Shown piece by piece: positions 27,089 to 36,317 of a stretch of DNA of 64,000 nt. This stretch comes from Pseudomonas graminis (lineage in GTDB: Bacteria > Pseudomonadota > Gammaproteobacteria > Pseudomonadales > Pseudomonadaceae). The stretch's first letter is position 1. Each line of letters starts with the position of its first letter. A program made the position numbers and the translations under genes. A model generated the notes under the pieces. That model was not told the DNA's origin. It did no database searches and was given only the letters and a program-made list of their open reading frames with translations. The DNA lies in the NCBI RefSeq assembly GCF_002093745.1, contig NZ_MTSB01000011.1, positions 1 through 64,000 on the forward strand, written 5' to 3'.

Positions 27089-27778
27089 ATGGCCGTTGAT
27101 AGCACCACCGCAAACAGCGTTTCATCCACATTTTTGAATTCGCTGCAGAACCCTACACCGACAGCCACGAACTCTACAGGTACGCTGGGCAAGGATTCGT
27201 TTCTTCAACTGCTCGTTACGCAGATGAAAAACCAGAACCCTCTGGACCCGCAGGACAACACTCAGTTCGTGGCACAGCTTGCACAGTTCAGCAGCCTTGA
27301 AAGCATGCAGAACCTGACGTCGACGGTTGACACGATTGCAACCAGTTACAAGTCGTCCCAGGCCTTGCAGGCGTCTTCGCTGGTGGGTCGTTCGGTGATC
27401 ATTGATTCGAGCAGCACCTCGGTCGATACGAGCAAAGGCATGACCGGCTCAATCGTGATCCCTGCCGCCAACCCGCTGACAACGGTCAAGGTGTACGACG
27501 CTCAATCGAACCTGGTCGACAGTGTCGATCTGGGTGCCCAGACGGCCGGCACGGCCAGCTTTGCCTGGGACGGTACGGATTCAAGCGGCGCAGCACTGCC
27601 ATCGGGCACTTATACCTTCAGGGCGGAAGGTGCGGTTGACGGCAAGAACACACAGTTTTCGACTTACCTGCCCGCCACGGTCAACAGCGTCACGCTGGGT
27701 GTCAACGGTGCGGAAACAATGCTTAACCTGGCCAGCGGCAGTGTTGCCCTGTCCAAAGTTCAAACCATCGGATTGTAG
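27089..27778 (+). CDS. flgD: Flagellar hook assembly protein FlgD
   Basis: This encodes 229 residues. The N-terminal region D-S-F-L-Q-L-L-V-T-Q-M-K-N-Q-N-P-L-D-P-Q-D-N (~30-55) is the FlgD signature. Tudor-like and fibronectin-like folds follow (W-D-G-T-D-S-S-G near residue 155). FlgD caps the growing hook and is discarded when it is finished. Confidence 0.97.
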   Translation: MAVDSTTANSVSSTFLNSLQNPTPTATNSTGTLGKDSFLQLLVTQMKNQNPLDPQDNTQFVAQLAQFSSLESMQNLTSTVDTIATSYKSSQALQASSLVGRSVIIDSSSTSVDTSKGMTGSIVIPAANPLTTVKVYDAQSNLVDSVDLGAQTAGTASFAWDGTDSSGAALPSGTYTFRAEGAVDGKNTQFSTYLPATVNSVTLGVNGAETMLNLASGSVALSKVQTIGL

Positions 27779-27803
27779 AGCCGCTACGGCGCAGGAGTGA
27801 AAC

Positions 27804-29141
27804 ATGTCTTTCAATATCGGCCTTAGTGGGCTCTATGCTGCAAACAAAAGTCTCGACGTGACCGGCAACAACATTGCCAACGTGGCGACCACTGGATTTA
27901 AAAGTTCGCGCATCGAATTCGCGGATCAGTACGCACAATCGATTCGCGGCACTTCGGGTGGTACCAGCGTCGGCAGTGGTGTTACCACGGCCGCTGTTTC
28001 CCAGCAGTTTTCTCAGGGCAGCCTGAGCACGGGCACAGGTAATGCACTTGACCTGGCCATTAACGGCAACGGCTTTTTCATGCTCAGCAACAACGGTGAT
28101 TCGTTGTACACCCGTGCAGGTGCTTTCCATACTGACAAGGACGGCTACGTCGTCAACAGTTCGGGCATGAACCTTCAGGGTTATAACGTTGATGCAAACG
28201 GTACGGTCATGGTCGGCTCTTCCGGTGATCTGCGCGTCGACAGCTCCAACCAGCTGGCGAGTCCGACCAGCAGCATTACCAACACGGCCAACCTCAACTC
28301 GACATCGGCCGTTCCGACGGTCACGCCGTTTGACGCAACCAACTCCAAAACCTACAACGATACCTACAGCACCACCGTCTTCGATTCGCAAGGCAACGAG
28401 CACCGGATGGAAAGCTATTTTGCCAAGAACGGCACTAACAGCTGGACCATGTACTCGCTGATTGACGGTCGCAATATCAGCAACCCGGCCAGCACGGTTC
28501 CGGATGCAAACAACCTGACGTTCGATTCGTCGGGCTCGCTGATCATCAATACCGGTGCTACACCGACTGCACCTTCGCCAAGTGCTAACGTCAGCGTCAA
28601 TGCCGACGGTACGTTCAAGGTATCCAACTGGGTGCCTGCCATTCAGACGGGCACCGGTAACACTGCCACCTGGGGCCCGAACGGTGCTGCCGGTGTTGCG
28701 TCCGGTATCCAGCTGGACATGACGGCTTCAACGCAGACGGCTTCGGCCACAGGCCGTTCGGCGCAGGCTCAGAATGGTTACGCGGCAGGTCAGATCAAGG
28801 ACATGAGCGTGGACTCGTCCGGCAAGCTGTTCGCGTCTTACACCAATGGTCAGTCCAAAGTCATTGGTCAGGTTTCCCTGACGTCCTTTGCCAACGTGCA
28901 AGGCCTCGCGCCTGCTGGCGGGACCAACTGGCGCGAAACCTTTTCGTCGGGCATTCCGGGTACGGGCGCTCCGCAGTCGGGTACTCTGGGTTATGTCACT
29001 GGCCAGGCGCTGGAAGAATCCAACGTCGACCTGACGCTTGAACTGGTCAACCTGATCAAGGCACAAAGCAACTATCAGGCTAACGCCAAGACGATCTCTA
29101 CGCAAAGTACCATCATGCAGACCACTATTCAGATGACGTAA
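27804..29141 (+). CDS. flgE: Flagellar hook protein FlgE
   Basis: This encodes 445 residues, similar to FlgE of other pseudomonads. The N-terminus (S-F-N-I-G-L-S-G-L-Y-A-A-N-K-S-L-D-V-T-G, then N-I-A-N-V-A-T-T-G-F-K-S-S) and the C-terminus (E-L-V-N-L-I-K-A-Q-S-N-Y-Q-A-N-A-K) form the helical D0/D1 core. The middle domain contains F-D-S-Q-G-N-E-H-R-M near residue 193. This is the intact hook gene; a rearranged paralogue follows 193 bp later. A strong terminator separates the two. Confidence 0.97.
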   Translation: MSFNIGLSGLYAANKSLDVTGNNIANVATTGFKSSRIEFADQYAQSIRGTSGGTSVGSGVTTAAVSQQFSQGSLSTGTGNALDLAINGNGFFMLSNNGDSLYTRAGAFHTDKDGYVVNSSGMNLQGYNVDANGTVMVGSSGDLRVDSSNQLASPTSSITNTANLNSTSAVPTVTPFDATNSKTYNDTYSTTVFDSQGNEHRMESYFAKNGTNSWTMYSLIDGRNISNPASTVPDANNLTFDSSGSLIINTGATPTAPSPSANVSVNADGTFKVSNWVPAIQTGTGNTATWGPNGAAGVASGIQLDMTASTQTASATGRSAQAQNGYAAGQIKDMSVDSSGKLFASYTNGQSKVIGQVSLTSFANVQGLAPAGGTNWRETFSSGIPGTGAPQSGTLGYVTGQALEESNVDLTLELVNLIKAQSNYQANAKTISTQSTIMQTTIQMT

Positions 29142-29163
29142 TAAGCGTGGTTTGAACGATGGT

Positions 29164-29191
29164 AAAAGAGCCCCTGAAAAGGGGCTTTTTT
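29164..29191 (+). terminator. Rho-independent terminator after flgE
   Basis: AGCCCC-TGAAAA-GGGGCT followed by six T residues, 23 bp after the flgE stop. It ends the flgBCDE operon, so the flgE-like gene downstream needs its own promoter. Only a poor sigma-28-like match (TAAAACTT-N11-GCCTTTAT, 29293-29319) is visible there. Confidence 0.92.
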
Positions 29192-29334
29192 ATGGGTGAT
29201 CGCCAAGTGTTTTTCAGGGTTTGGCAGAGATGAAAGTTACGGATCGCTCCCTCAACCTACTTGGAAACTTCCTACGCACGATGATGTGAGAATAAAACTT
29301 CTATATGAATTGCCTTTATGGCAAGGAAGTCCTC

Positions 29335-29808
29335 ATGTCATTCAATATAGCGATCAGCGGCATTCATGCTGCTAACAAAAGGCTGGAAGTGGCGGGTAAC
29401 AATATTGCCAACGCGGGCACGCTGGGTTTCAAGTCGTCACGTGCGCAATTTTCCGCGTTGTATGCGTCTGCTCAGTTGGGCTCCGGGCACACGGCGGTCG
29501 GCGATGGCGTGCGGCTTGCCTCGGTGCAGCAGAATTTCAATCAGGGTGAAACCGTGATCAGTTCCGGTAATCCACTGGACATGCGTATTCAGGGCAACGG
29601 TTTCTTCGTGGTACGTGATCAGGGCGCGCTGGCTTATACGCGGGCTGGTGCGTTTCTCAAGGACGCGGCCAATTTTGTGGTCGACAGTGATGGCGGGCGT
29701 TTGCAGGGCTACGCAGCGAACGGCAAGGGCGAGATTATCAGCGGTATCCGCACGGACTTGCAGATCGATACGTCCAACGTTGCCGCCAGGGCCACCATCC
29801 TGCTGTAG
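29335..29808 (+). pseudogene. N-terminal part of a second flgE-like gene, cut by an inversion
   Basis: ATG 29335 with AAGGAAG upstream opens a frame beginning S-F-N-I-A-I-S-G-I-H-A-A-N-K, clearly homologous to FlgE. It continues with N-I-A-N-A-G-T-L-G-F-K-S-S and I-Q-G-N-G-F-F-V-V. After ~155 homologous codons the frame reaches the inversion joint (CATCC, 29796-29800) and stops three codons later. As it stands the product would be a ~157-residue fragment lacking the outer domain and the C-terminal D0 helix. The rest of the gene is found in the inverted segment and at 30323-31083. Confidence 0.9.
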
Positions 29809-30322
29809 GTATTCAGGTCAGAGGTGTTGAAGTCCGGAACCGGACGGTGCATGACCGTATCGGCAGGGTCAAGCACACTCGCCCCGCCATCATCCAGCGA
29901 CAACGAAACCGCCCCGCCGCTGGCGGCGCCGTTAGCCAGCCACGCGCCATTGACCTGACTGGCCGGCACCCAGCCCTGCAAGGCAAATTCGCTGTCCGAC
30001 ACTTTGTGGATGTGCTGATTATTGCCGCTGTACGACAGGGAGCCGTCCGGTTTGAGTTCGAGGCTGACGTGCAGCGGCGCCACACTCTCTGGGTCCACCG
30101 GGTTGCGCCCGTCCACCAATACGTACATGGACCACTGGTTGTCTTCGGTCTTGACGAAGTACTGCTTGAGTTCATGGTTGGCCGCGGGCACCGGACTGAT
30201 CCCGGCATCCTGAAGCCTACGGGCAGTGACTCGCGTATAGGTCGCCGGATCGGCCGGATCAAAGGCTGGCAATCGGGCGAGCGATGGCAGCGACGCGTCC
30301 AGATTGATGTTTTCGGCCACTC
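29801..30322 (-). other. Inverted segment carrying the middle of the second flgE-like gene
   Basis: This ~522-bp stretch is read on the minus strand, where an open frame encodes FlgE outer-domain sequence (F-D-P-A-D-P-A-T-Y-T-R, H-E-L-K-Q-Y-F-V-K, M-Y-V-L-V-D-G-R-N-P). It is bordered by CATCC (29796-29800) and its complement GGATG (30323-30327). Turning it round at these 5 bp joins both ends in frame. The left joint becomes A-T-I-R-V-A-E-N-I-N-L-D and the right joint N-T-Y-S-R-M-F-G-N-Q-I-F-D-S-Q-G-N. The total frame 29335-31083 is then 583 codons including the stop. No recombinase gene and no longer repeats are visible nearby. Confidence 0.88.
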
Positions 30323-31083
30323 GGATGTTCGGCAATCAGATCTTCGACAGCCAGGGCAACGCCCATGAGCTGAAGCAATATTTCGTGAAAGACGGCACCA
30401 ACAGCTGGCGCATGCACGTCCTGATTGATGGCCGAAACCCGCAAACGCCGGATTCCACGACCCCGCTGACAGCCAATATTGTGTTCGATTCACACGGCTC
30501 GGTAGCGTCAATGACGGGCAGCCCTGGGCTGAACAGCAGCAATGGCAACCTTCTGCACCTCACAGGCTGGTCGCCCGTAAGGGTGGCTGATCCAGGCACA
30601 AGCCGCGAACGCTGGATATCCAACGGGGCGGCAGGCAGCGCCGACGGCATCACCATCGACTTCACTAACCTGCTGCAGCATAACGCTGCCAGTTCACGCT
30701 CTTCCGCGCAGGTGGACGGCAATTCGGCGGGGGAACTGAGAAGTCTGGATGTCGGGCGTGACGGCATCCTGCGTGCGGGTTTCACCAATGGCATGAGCAA
30801 GGATATCGGTCAGGTCATGCTCGCCAGTTTTGCCAATCCCCACGGTTTGCAACCACGCAGCGACACACGCTGGACGGCGACCGCTGATTCCGGCGTGCCT
30901 GAATACGATGTGCCGGGCGTCGGTACGCTGGGGAGCATTGTCAGTGGCGGGCTGGAGGGCTCGAACGTCGTGCTGGCGGATGAACTGATTGCCTTGATTC
31001 AGGCGCAGACGGCTTATCAGGCCAACTCGAAAGCGATATCCACCGAGGTCACGCTGATGCAGACGCTGATTCAGTCCACTTGA
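30323..31083 (+). pseudogene. C-terminal part of the second flgE-like gene
   Basis: From the joint onward the plus strand encodes about 250 residues of FlgE type: F-D-S-Q-G-N-A-H-E-L-K-Q-Y-F-V-K, then M-H-V-L-I-D-G-R-N-P, S-N-G-A-A-G-S-A-D-G-I and a C-terminus E-L-I-A-L-I-Q-A-Q-T-A-Y-Q-A-N-S-K typical of hook proteins. The frame is the same as that of the N-terminal fragment at 29335. No ribosome binding site is seen at its apparent start, so in this orientation it is probably not translated. Confidence 0.88.
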
Positions 31084-31275
31084 TCAAATCGAGCAGTCGG
31101 CCTTGATGAAGTGGCCTTTCAGGCGCTTCCAGCCTGGGCCGGGGCTGGTCTGAGCGCAGACGATCCGGCTGTCGCCCTGCCATTTGTAGTAATGCGCGGG
31201 CGCAGCCTGGGCGAGCGGCGCGAAGGTCGTCAGGCTGGCAATTGCAATGCCGGCGATGCACCCACGAAAAGACAT
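31084..31275 (-). CDS. Small secreted protein of unknown function
   Basis: This encodes 63 residues from ATG 31275, convergent with the flgE-like fragment and ending at the very base after its stop. The first ~24 residues are a signal peptide (M-S-F-R-G, hydrophobic core, A-Q-A-A). The mature peptide of ~39 residues is basic with two cysteines and Y-Y-K-W-Q-G. No family is recognised. Length, signal sequence and tight packing argue for a real gene, but the Shine-Dalgarno is poor. Confidence 0.5.
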   Translation of the reverse strand: MSFRGCIAGIAIASLTTFAPLAQAAPAHYYKWQGDSRIVCAQTSPGPGWKRLKGHFIKADCSI

Positions 31276-31488
31276 GGCGATTACCGATGAGGTCTGTGAT
31301 GTCGGCCAGATTATCACTGACGATCAGGTGGTCGGTGCGCACTTGTGAAGTTTTTTTGGCGTTGCGTCGGCATCAGCAAGGGGGAGGCGGCAGTCCGCCG
31401 CCGCTATTGGGTGGCGCTTTGCCTCAAGACAAACCCCGCGTGCCTGTTTTTGCTGACGAATCAAGCGTTTGTATCGAGCCTGACAAGT

Positions 31489-31504
31489 TGGTTCAAAAAT
31501 TGCT
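31489..31504 (+). promoter_or_regulatory. Sigma-54 promoter of the flgF operon
   Basis: TGG-TTCAAAAA-TTGCT has the invariant GG-N10-GC spacing of RpoN promoters, though CACG is replaced by TTCA. It lies 55 bp upstream of the flgF start, the expected place for the flgFGHIJKL operon promoter. Confidence 0.75.
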
Positions 31505-31558
31505 TTAACCCTTTCAGAACAGCTACAGGCGGCAAGCGTCTGTCGGAGGAGGAAGACT

Positions 31559-32299
31559 GTGGACAAGTTGCTTTACGTCGCCATGAGCGGTGCATCTGAA
31601 AACGCGATTGCGCAGAAGGCTCACGCCAACAACCTGGCAAACGTCTCGACCAACGGTTTCATGCGTGACCTTGAACAGGCCCGCTCGATGCCAGTGTTTG
31701 GCGAGGTCATGCCTTCCCGTGCCTATGCCATGAGCGAACGTCCAGGCACTGACTTCTCTGCCGGTGCAATGGTTCAGACAGGCCGTGAACTCGACATCGC
31801 CGTCAAGGGCGATGGCTGGATTGCCGTGCAGACGCCTGATGGCGGCGAAGCCTACACCCGCAGCTCCGGCATGAACATCGATGCGCTGGGCGTGTTGCGC
31901 GACGGCAGCGGTTTGCCGGTAATGGGCAACGGTGGCCCGATTGCCGTGCCGCCTCAGCAGCAGATCGAGATCGGTTCCGACGGCACGATCAGCATTCGCT
32001 CGCTGGGCGAGAGCCCGCAGGTGATGGCGCAGGTCGACCGTATCAAGCTGGTCAGGCCTGACCTGAAGACCATGGAAAAAGGCCCTGACGGCCTGATCCA
32101 CACCAAGACCGGCCGGCCTGCCGATGCAGATGCCACCGTTCAGGTCGAGTCCGGATTTCTGCAGGCGAGCAACGTCAATGCGGTCGAGGAAATGACCTCG
32201 GTACTGGCCTTGTCCCGTCAATTTGAATTGCACGTCAAGATGATGAAGACCGCCGAAGAAGACGATCAGTCGATGGCTCGCGTCTTGCAACTTGGCTAA
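31559..32299 (+). CDS. flgF: Flagellar basal-body rod protein FlgF
   Basis: This encodes 246 residues with a GTG start at 31559 behind GGAGGAGGA. It has the N-terminal rod motif (A-K-A-H-A-N-N-L-A-N-V-S-T-N-G-F) and the C-terminal V-N-A-V-E-E-M-T-S-V-L-A-L-S-R-Q-F-E motif. It is a proximal rod subunit and the first gene of the flgFGHIJKL group. Confidence 0.97.
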   Translation: MDKLLYVAMSGASENAIAQKAHANNLANVSTNGFMRDLEQARSMPVFGEVMPSRAYAMSERPGTDFSAGAMVQTGRELDIAVKGDGWIAVQTPDGGEAYTRSSGMNIDALGVLRDGSGLPVMGNGGPIAVPPQQQIEIGSDGTISIRSLGESPQVMAQVDRIKLVRPDLKTMEKGPDGLIHTKTGRPADADATVQVESGFLQASNVNAVEEMTSVLALSRQFELHVKMMKTAEEDDQSMARVLQLG

Positions 32300-32345
32300 T
32301 CAATGACAGCTTGCGCCGACAAACCGGCGCTTGAGGAGAACACAC

Positions 32346-33134
32346 ATGCTTCCTGCACTATATGTCGCCAAAACCGGCCTGGCCGCTCAGGACACCAACC
32401 TGACCACGATCTCCAACAACCTGGCGAACGTGTCGACCACCGGTTTCAAAAGTGATCGCGCCGAGTTCCAGGACCTGCTGTACCAGATCAAACGTCAGCC
32501 AGGCGCCCAGTCGACTCAGGACAGCGAACTGCCGTCCGGCCTGCAACTGGGTACCGGTGTACGCATCGTCGGCACGCAGAAGAACTTCACCGCTGGCAGC
32601 CTGCAGACCACCAACAACCCGCTCGACCTGGCCGTCAACGGTCGCGGCTTCTTTCAGGTGACTCAGCCGGATGGCACCGTGGCTTACAGCCGTGACGGCA
32701 CGTTCCACCTCGACGCCAACGGCCAGATCGTGACCGCCAACGGTTATGCGCTCGAGCCTGCGATTGTCGTGCCGCAGGCCGCGCAGACCTTCACGGTCGG
32801 TCAGGACGGTACTGTTTCGGTCACGCTGGCAGGTGCCACCGCCACGCCGCAGATCATCGGCAACATCCAGACGGCCGACTTCATCAACCCGGCTGGCCTG
32901 CAGGCCATCGGCGGCAACCTTTACCTGGAAACCGGTTCGAGCGGCGCGCCGCAGATCGGCACGCCAGGCCTCAACGGCCTTGGCCCGACCCTGCAGAACA
33001 CCCTGGAAAACTCCAACGTCAGCACCGTCGAGGAACTGGTCAACATGATCACGACCCAGCGCGCTTACGAGATGAACTCCAAAGTGATCTCCACTGCGGA
33101 CCAGATGCTGCAAAACCTGACTCAGAACCTGTAA
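32346..33134 (+). CDS. flgG: Flagellar distal rod protein FlgG
   Basis: This encodes 262 residues from ATG 32346 after GAGGAGA. N-L-T-T-I-S-N-N-L-A-N-V-S-T-T-G-F-K near the N-terminus and V-S-T-V-E-E-L-V-N-M-I-T-T-Q-R-A-Y-E-M-N near the C-terminus are diagnostic. FlgG builds the distal rod that passes through the P and L rings. Confidence 0.98.
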   Translation: MLPALYVAKTGLAAQDTNLTTISNNLANVSTTGFKSDRAEFQDLLYQIKRQPGAQSTQDSELPSGLQLGTGVRIVGTQKNFTAGSLQTTNNPLDLAVNGRGFFQVTQPDGTVAYSRDGTFHLDANGQIVTANGYALEPAIVVPQAAQTFTVGQDGTVSVTLAGATATPQIIGNIQTADFINPAGLQAIGGNLYLETGSSGAPQIGTPGLNGLGPTLQNTLENSNVSTVEELVNMITTQRAYEMNSKVISTADQMLQNLTQNL

Positions 33135-33932
<798 letters not shown>

Positions 33933-33945
33933 TAGCGGGATAGAC

Positions 33946-35055
33946 ATGATCAAGCTCAAGCAACTGATAGCGGCGACCTTGTTGTTGTCCACAGCGTTCG
34001 GCGTCCATGCCGAACGTCTGAAGGACATCGCAAGCATCTCCGGCGTGCGGGCCAACCAGTTGATCGGTTACGGCCTGGTCGTGGGGCTCAACGGCACGGG
34101 TGACCAGACCACCCAGACGCCATTTACCCTGCAGACTTTCAACAACATGCTGTCGCAGTTCGGTATCAAGGTGCCGGCCGGTTCCGGCACCGTGCAGCTG
34201 AAAAACGTCGCTGCGGTGGCGGTGTATGCCGACCTGCCGGCTTTCGCCAAACCGGGTCAGACGGTCGATATCACCGTTTCCTCGATTGGTAACTCCAAAA
34301 GCCTGCGCGGCGGTGCGCTGTTGATGACGCCGATGAAAGGTGTCGACGGCAACGTTTACGCTATCGCCCAAGGCAACCTGGTGGTTGGCGGTTTCGACGC
34401 AGAAGGGCGCGACGGCTCGAAGATCACGGTCAACGTTCCGTCGTCGGGTCGTATTCCCGGTGGCGCCTCCGTTGAACGTTCGGTGCCGAGCGGCTTCAAT
34501 CAGGGCAATACCCTGACGCTGAACCTGAACCGTTCCGACTTCACCACCGCCAAGCGGGTGGTGGACAAGATCAACGATTTGCTGGGCCCTGGCGTTGCTC
34601 AGGCGCTGGACGGCGGTTCGGTGCGTGTGACCGCGCCGCTCGATCCGGGCCAGCGTGTGGACTACCTGTCGATTCTGGAAAACCTGGAAGTCGATCCGGG
34701 CCAGACCGCAGCCAAAGTCATTATCAATTCGCGGACCGGCACCATCGTCATCGGCCAGAACGTCAAGGTATCGCCTGCCGCCGTGACTCACGGCAGCCTG
34801 ACCGTGACCATCACCGAAGACCCGATTGTCAGCCAGCCGGGCGCATTGTCCGGTGGCCAGACCGCTGTCGTGCCGCGCTCGCGGGTCAATGCCCAGCAAG
34901 AGCTGCACCCGATGTTCAAGTTCGGTCCAGGCACCACGCTGGATGAGATTGTCCGTGCGGTCAATCAGGTGGGCGCTGCGCCCGGTGACCTGATGGCCAT
35001 TCTCGAAGCCCTGAAACAGGCCGGCGCGTTGCAAGCCGACCTGATCGTCATCTGA
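33946..35055 (+). CDS. flgI: Flagellar P-ring protein FlgI
   Basis: This encodes 369 residues from ATG 33946, beginning with a signal peptide cleaved after V-H-A (about residue 22). The motifs [20 protein letters not shown] and the C-terminal [13 protein letters not shown] are typical. It forms the periplasmic P ring with help from FlgA, encoded divergently upstream in the cluster. Confidence 0.98.
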   Translation: MIKLKQLIAATLLLSTAFGVHAERLKDIASISGVRANQLIGYGLVVGLNGTGDQTTQTPFTLQTFNNMLSQFGIKVPAGSGTVQLKNVAAVAVYADLPAFAKPGQTVDITVSSIGNSKSLRGGALLMTPMKGVDGNVYAIAQGNLVVGGFDAEGRDGSKITVNVPSSGRIPGGASVERSVPSGFNQGNTLTLNLNRSDFTTAKRVVDKINDLLGPGVAQALDGGSVRVTAPLDPGQRVDYLSILENLEVDPGQTAAKVIINSRTGTIVIGQNVKVSPAAVTHGSLTVTITEDPIVSQPGALSGGQTAVVPRSRVNAQQELHPMFKFGPGTTLDEIVRAVNQVGAAPGDLMAILEALKQAGALQADLIVI

Positions 35056-35065
35056 GGACTTGCGC

Positions 35066-36307
35066 ATGGATATGCCAAAGGGCGGAATTTCTTCAGCGGT
35101 CGACTCCGGTGCCTACACCGACGTCAACCGGCTGGCGGCGCTGAAGCATGGCGACAAGGACAGTGTGGAAAACCAGAAGAAGGTGGCCCGCGAGTTCGAA
35201 TCGCTGTTCGTCAGCCAGATGCTCAAGGCCATGCGTTCGGCCAACGAAGTGCTGGCCAAGGACAACCCGATGAACACCGCGGCGACGCGGCAGTATCAGG
35301 ACATGTATGACCAGCAACTGGCGGTCACCCTGTCTACTCGTGGCAACGGTATCGGTTTGCAGGACGTGCTGATGCGCCAGTTGTCGAAGGACAAGGGCAT
35401 TCAGCACGCGGCGCCGACCGATGCGGCCAAGGCTGCAACCGCCACGGATGCAGCGCCTGCCAAGACCGGTCTGGCGACCAGTGTCTACCAGCGTCCGCTG
35501 TGGGCCACGCGCTCGGCGGCGGCGGATCAGGCGGCTACCGCTGCGTCGGCTACTGGTGAAGGCCGCAACGACATGGCGGCGCTCAACGCGCGTCGTCTGT
35601 CCTTGCCGAGCAAACTCACCGACCGGCTGCTGGCGGGTATCGTACCGTCGGCCACCGCGGCGGTTGCCAACAGCCCCGTTCCGGCACGTGCTGCGTCTGG
35701 CGGCACAGGCAACAACGGTGACTGGACCCTCGACCCGAACCTGGCGCCTGCGCCGGAATACGTGCGCACGATGGCCCAGCCTCCGCTGGCGCCCGCCAAG
35801 CGCGCATTCAGCAACGCCGATCAGTTCGTGGAAACCATGCTGCCACTGGCCAAGGAGGCGGCAGCGCGCATCGGTGTTGATCCCGTCATGCTGGTGGCGC
35901 AGGCGGCGCTGGAAACCGGCTGGGGCAAATCGATCATGCGTCAGCAGGATGGCAGCAGCAGTCACAACCTGTTCGGCATCAAGGCCGCCGGTAGCTGGAA
36001 GGGCGCCGAAGCACGCGCCATCACCAGCGAGTTCCGTGACGGCAAGATGGTCAAGGAAACGGCGGATTTCCGTTCCTACGACTCCTACGCCGACAGCTTC
36101 CACGACCTGGTCAGCCTGCTGCAGAACAACAATCGTTATAAAGAAGTGGTCAACTCGGCCGATAAACCGGAACAGTTTGTAAAAGAATTGCAGAAGGCGG
36201 GTTACGCCACCGACCCGGACTACGCAAGCAAGATTTCGCAGATTGCGAAGCAGATGAAGAGTTACCAGACGTACGCCGCTGCAACGGGCTCTTCCACGAC
36301 TTTATAA
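35066..36307 (+). CDS. flgJ: Flagellar rod-cap and peptidoglycan hydrolase FlgJ
   Basis: This encodes 413 residues. The N-terminal ~100 residues are the rod-capping domain (A-R-E-F-E-S-L-F-V-S-Q-M-L-K-A-M-R). A long Ala-rich linker (~115-245) follows. The C-terminal glucosaminidase domain (~250-400) contains A-Q-A-A-L-E-T-G-W-G-K with the probable catalytic Glu. The enzyme opens the peptidoglycan for the growing rod. The linker is longer than in enteric FlgJ (~313 residues), as usual for Pseudomonas. Confidence 0.97.
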   Translation: MDMPKGGISSAVDSGAYTDVNRLAALKHGDKDSVENQKKVAREFESLFVSQMLKAMRSANEVLAKDNPMNTAATRQYQDMYDQQLAVTLSTRGNGIGLQDVLMRQLSKDKGIQHAAPTDAAKAATATDAAPAKTGLATSVYQRPLWATRSAAADQAATAASATGEGRNDMAALNARRLSLPSKLTDRLLAGIVPSATAAVANSPVPARAASGGTGNNGDWTLDPNLAPAPEYVRTMAQPPLAPAKRAFSNADQFVETMLPLAKEAAARIGVDPVMLVAQAALETGWGKSIMRQQDGSSSHNLFGIKAAGSWKGAEARAITSEFRDGKMVKETADFRSYDSYADSFHDLVSLLQNNNRYKEVVNSADKPEQFVKELQKAGYATDPDYASKISQIAKQMKSYQTYAAATGSSTTL

Positions 36308-36317
36308 GGTTTTAATC

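Noticed and set aside
29293..29319. Sigma-28 promoter for the flgE paralogue
   Set aside because: TAAAACTT-N11-GCCTTTAT has right spacing but a poor -10, and its start would fall inside the Shine-Dalgarno.
29796..30327. Hin/Gin- or Rci-type recombinase sites at the inversion ends
   Set aside because: Beyond the shared 5-bp core the two ends do not form a 20-30 bp inverted repeat, and no invertase gene is in the window.
29709..30335. Independent minus-strand gene inside the flgE-like region
   Set aside because: Its beginning (TTG) and end run over the inversion joints into antisense of the flanking flgE parts. Only the middle is FlgE-like, so it is an inverted gene fragment rather than a separate gene.
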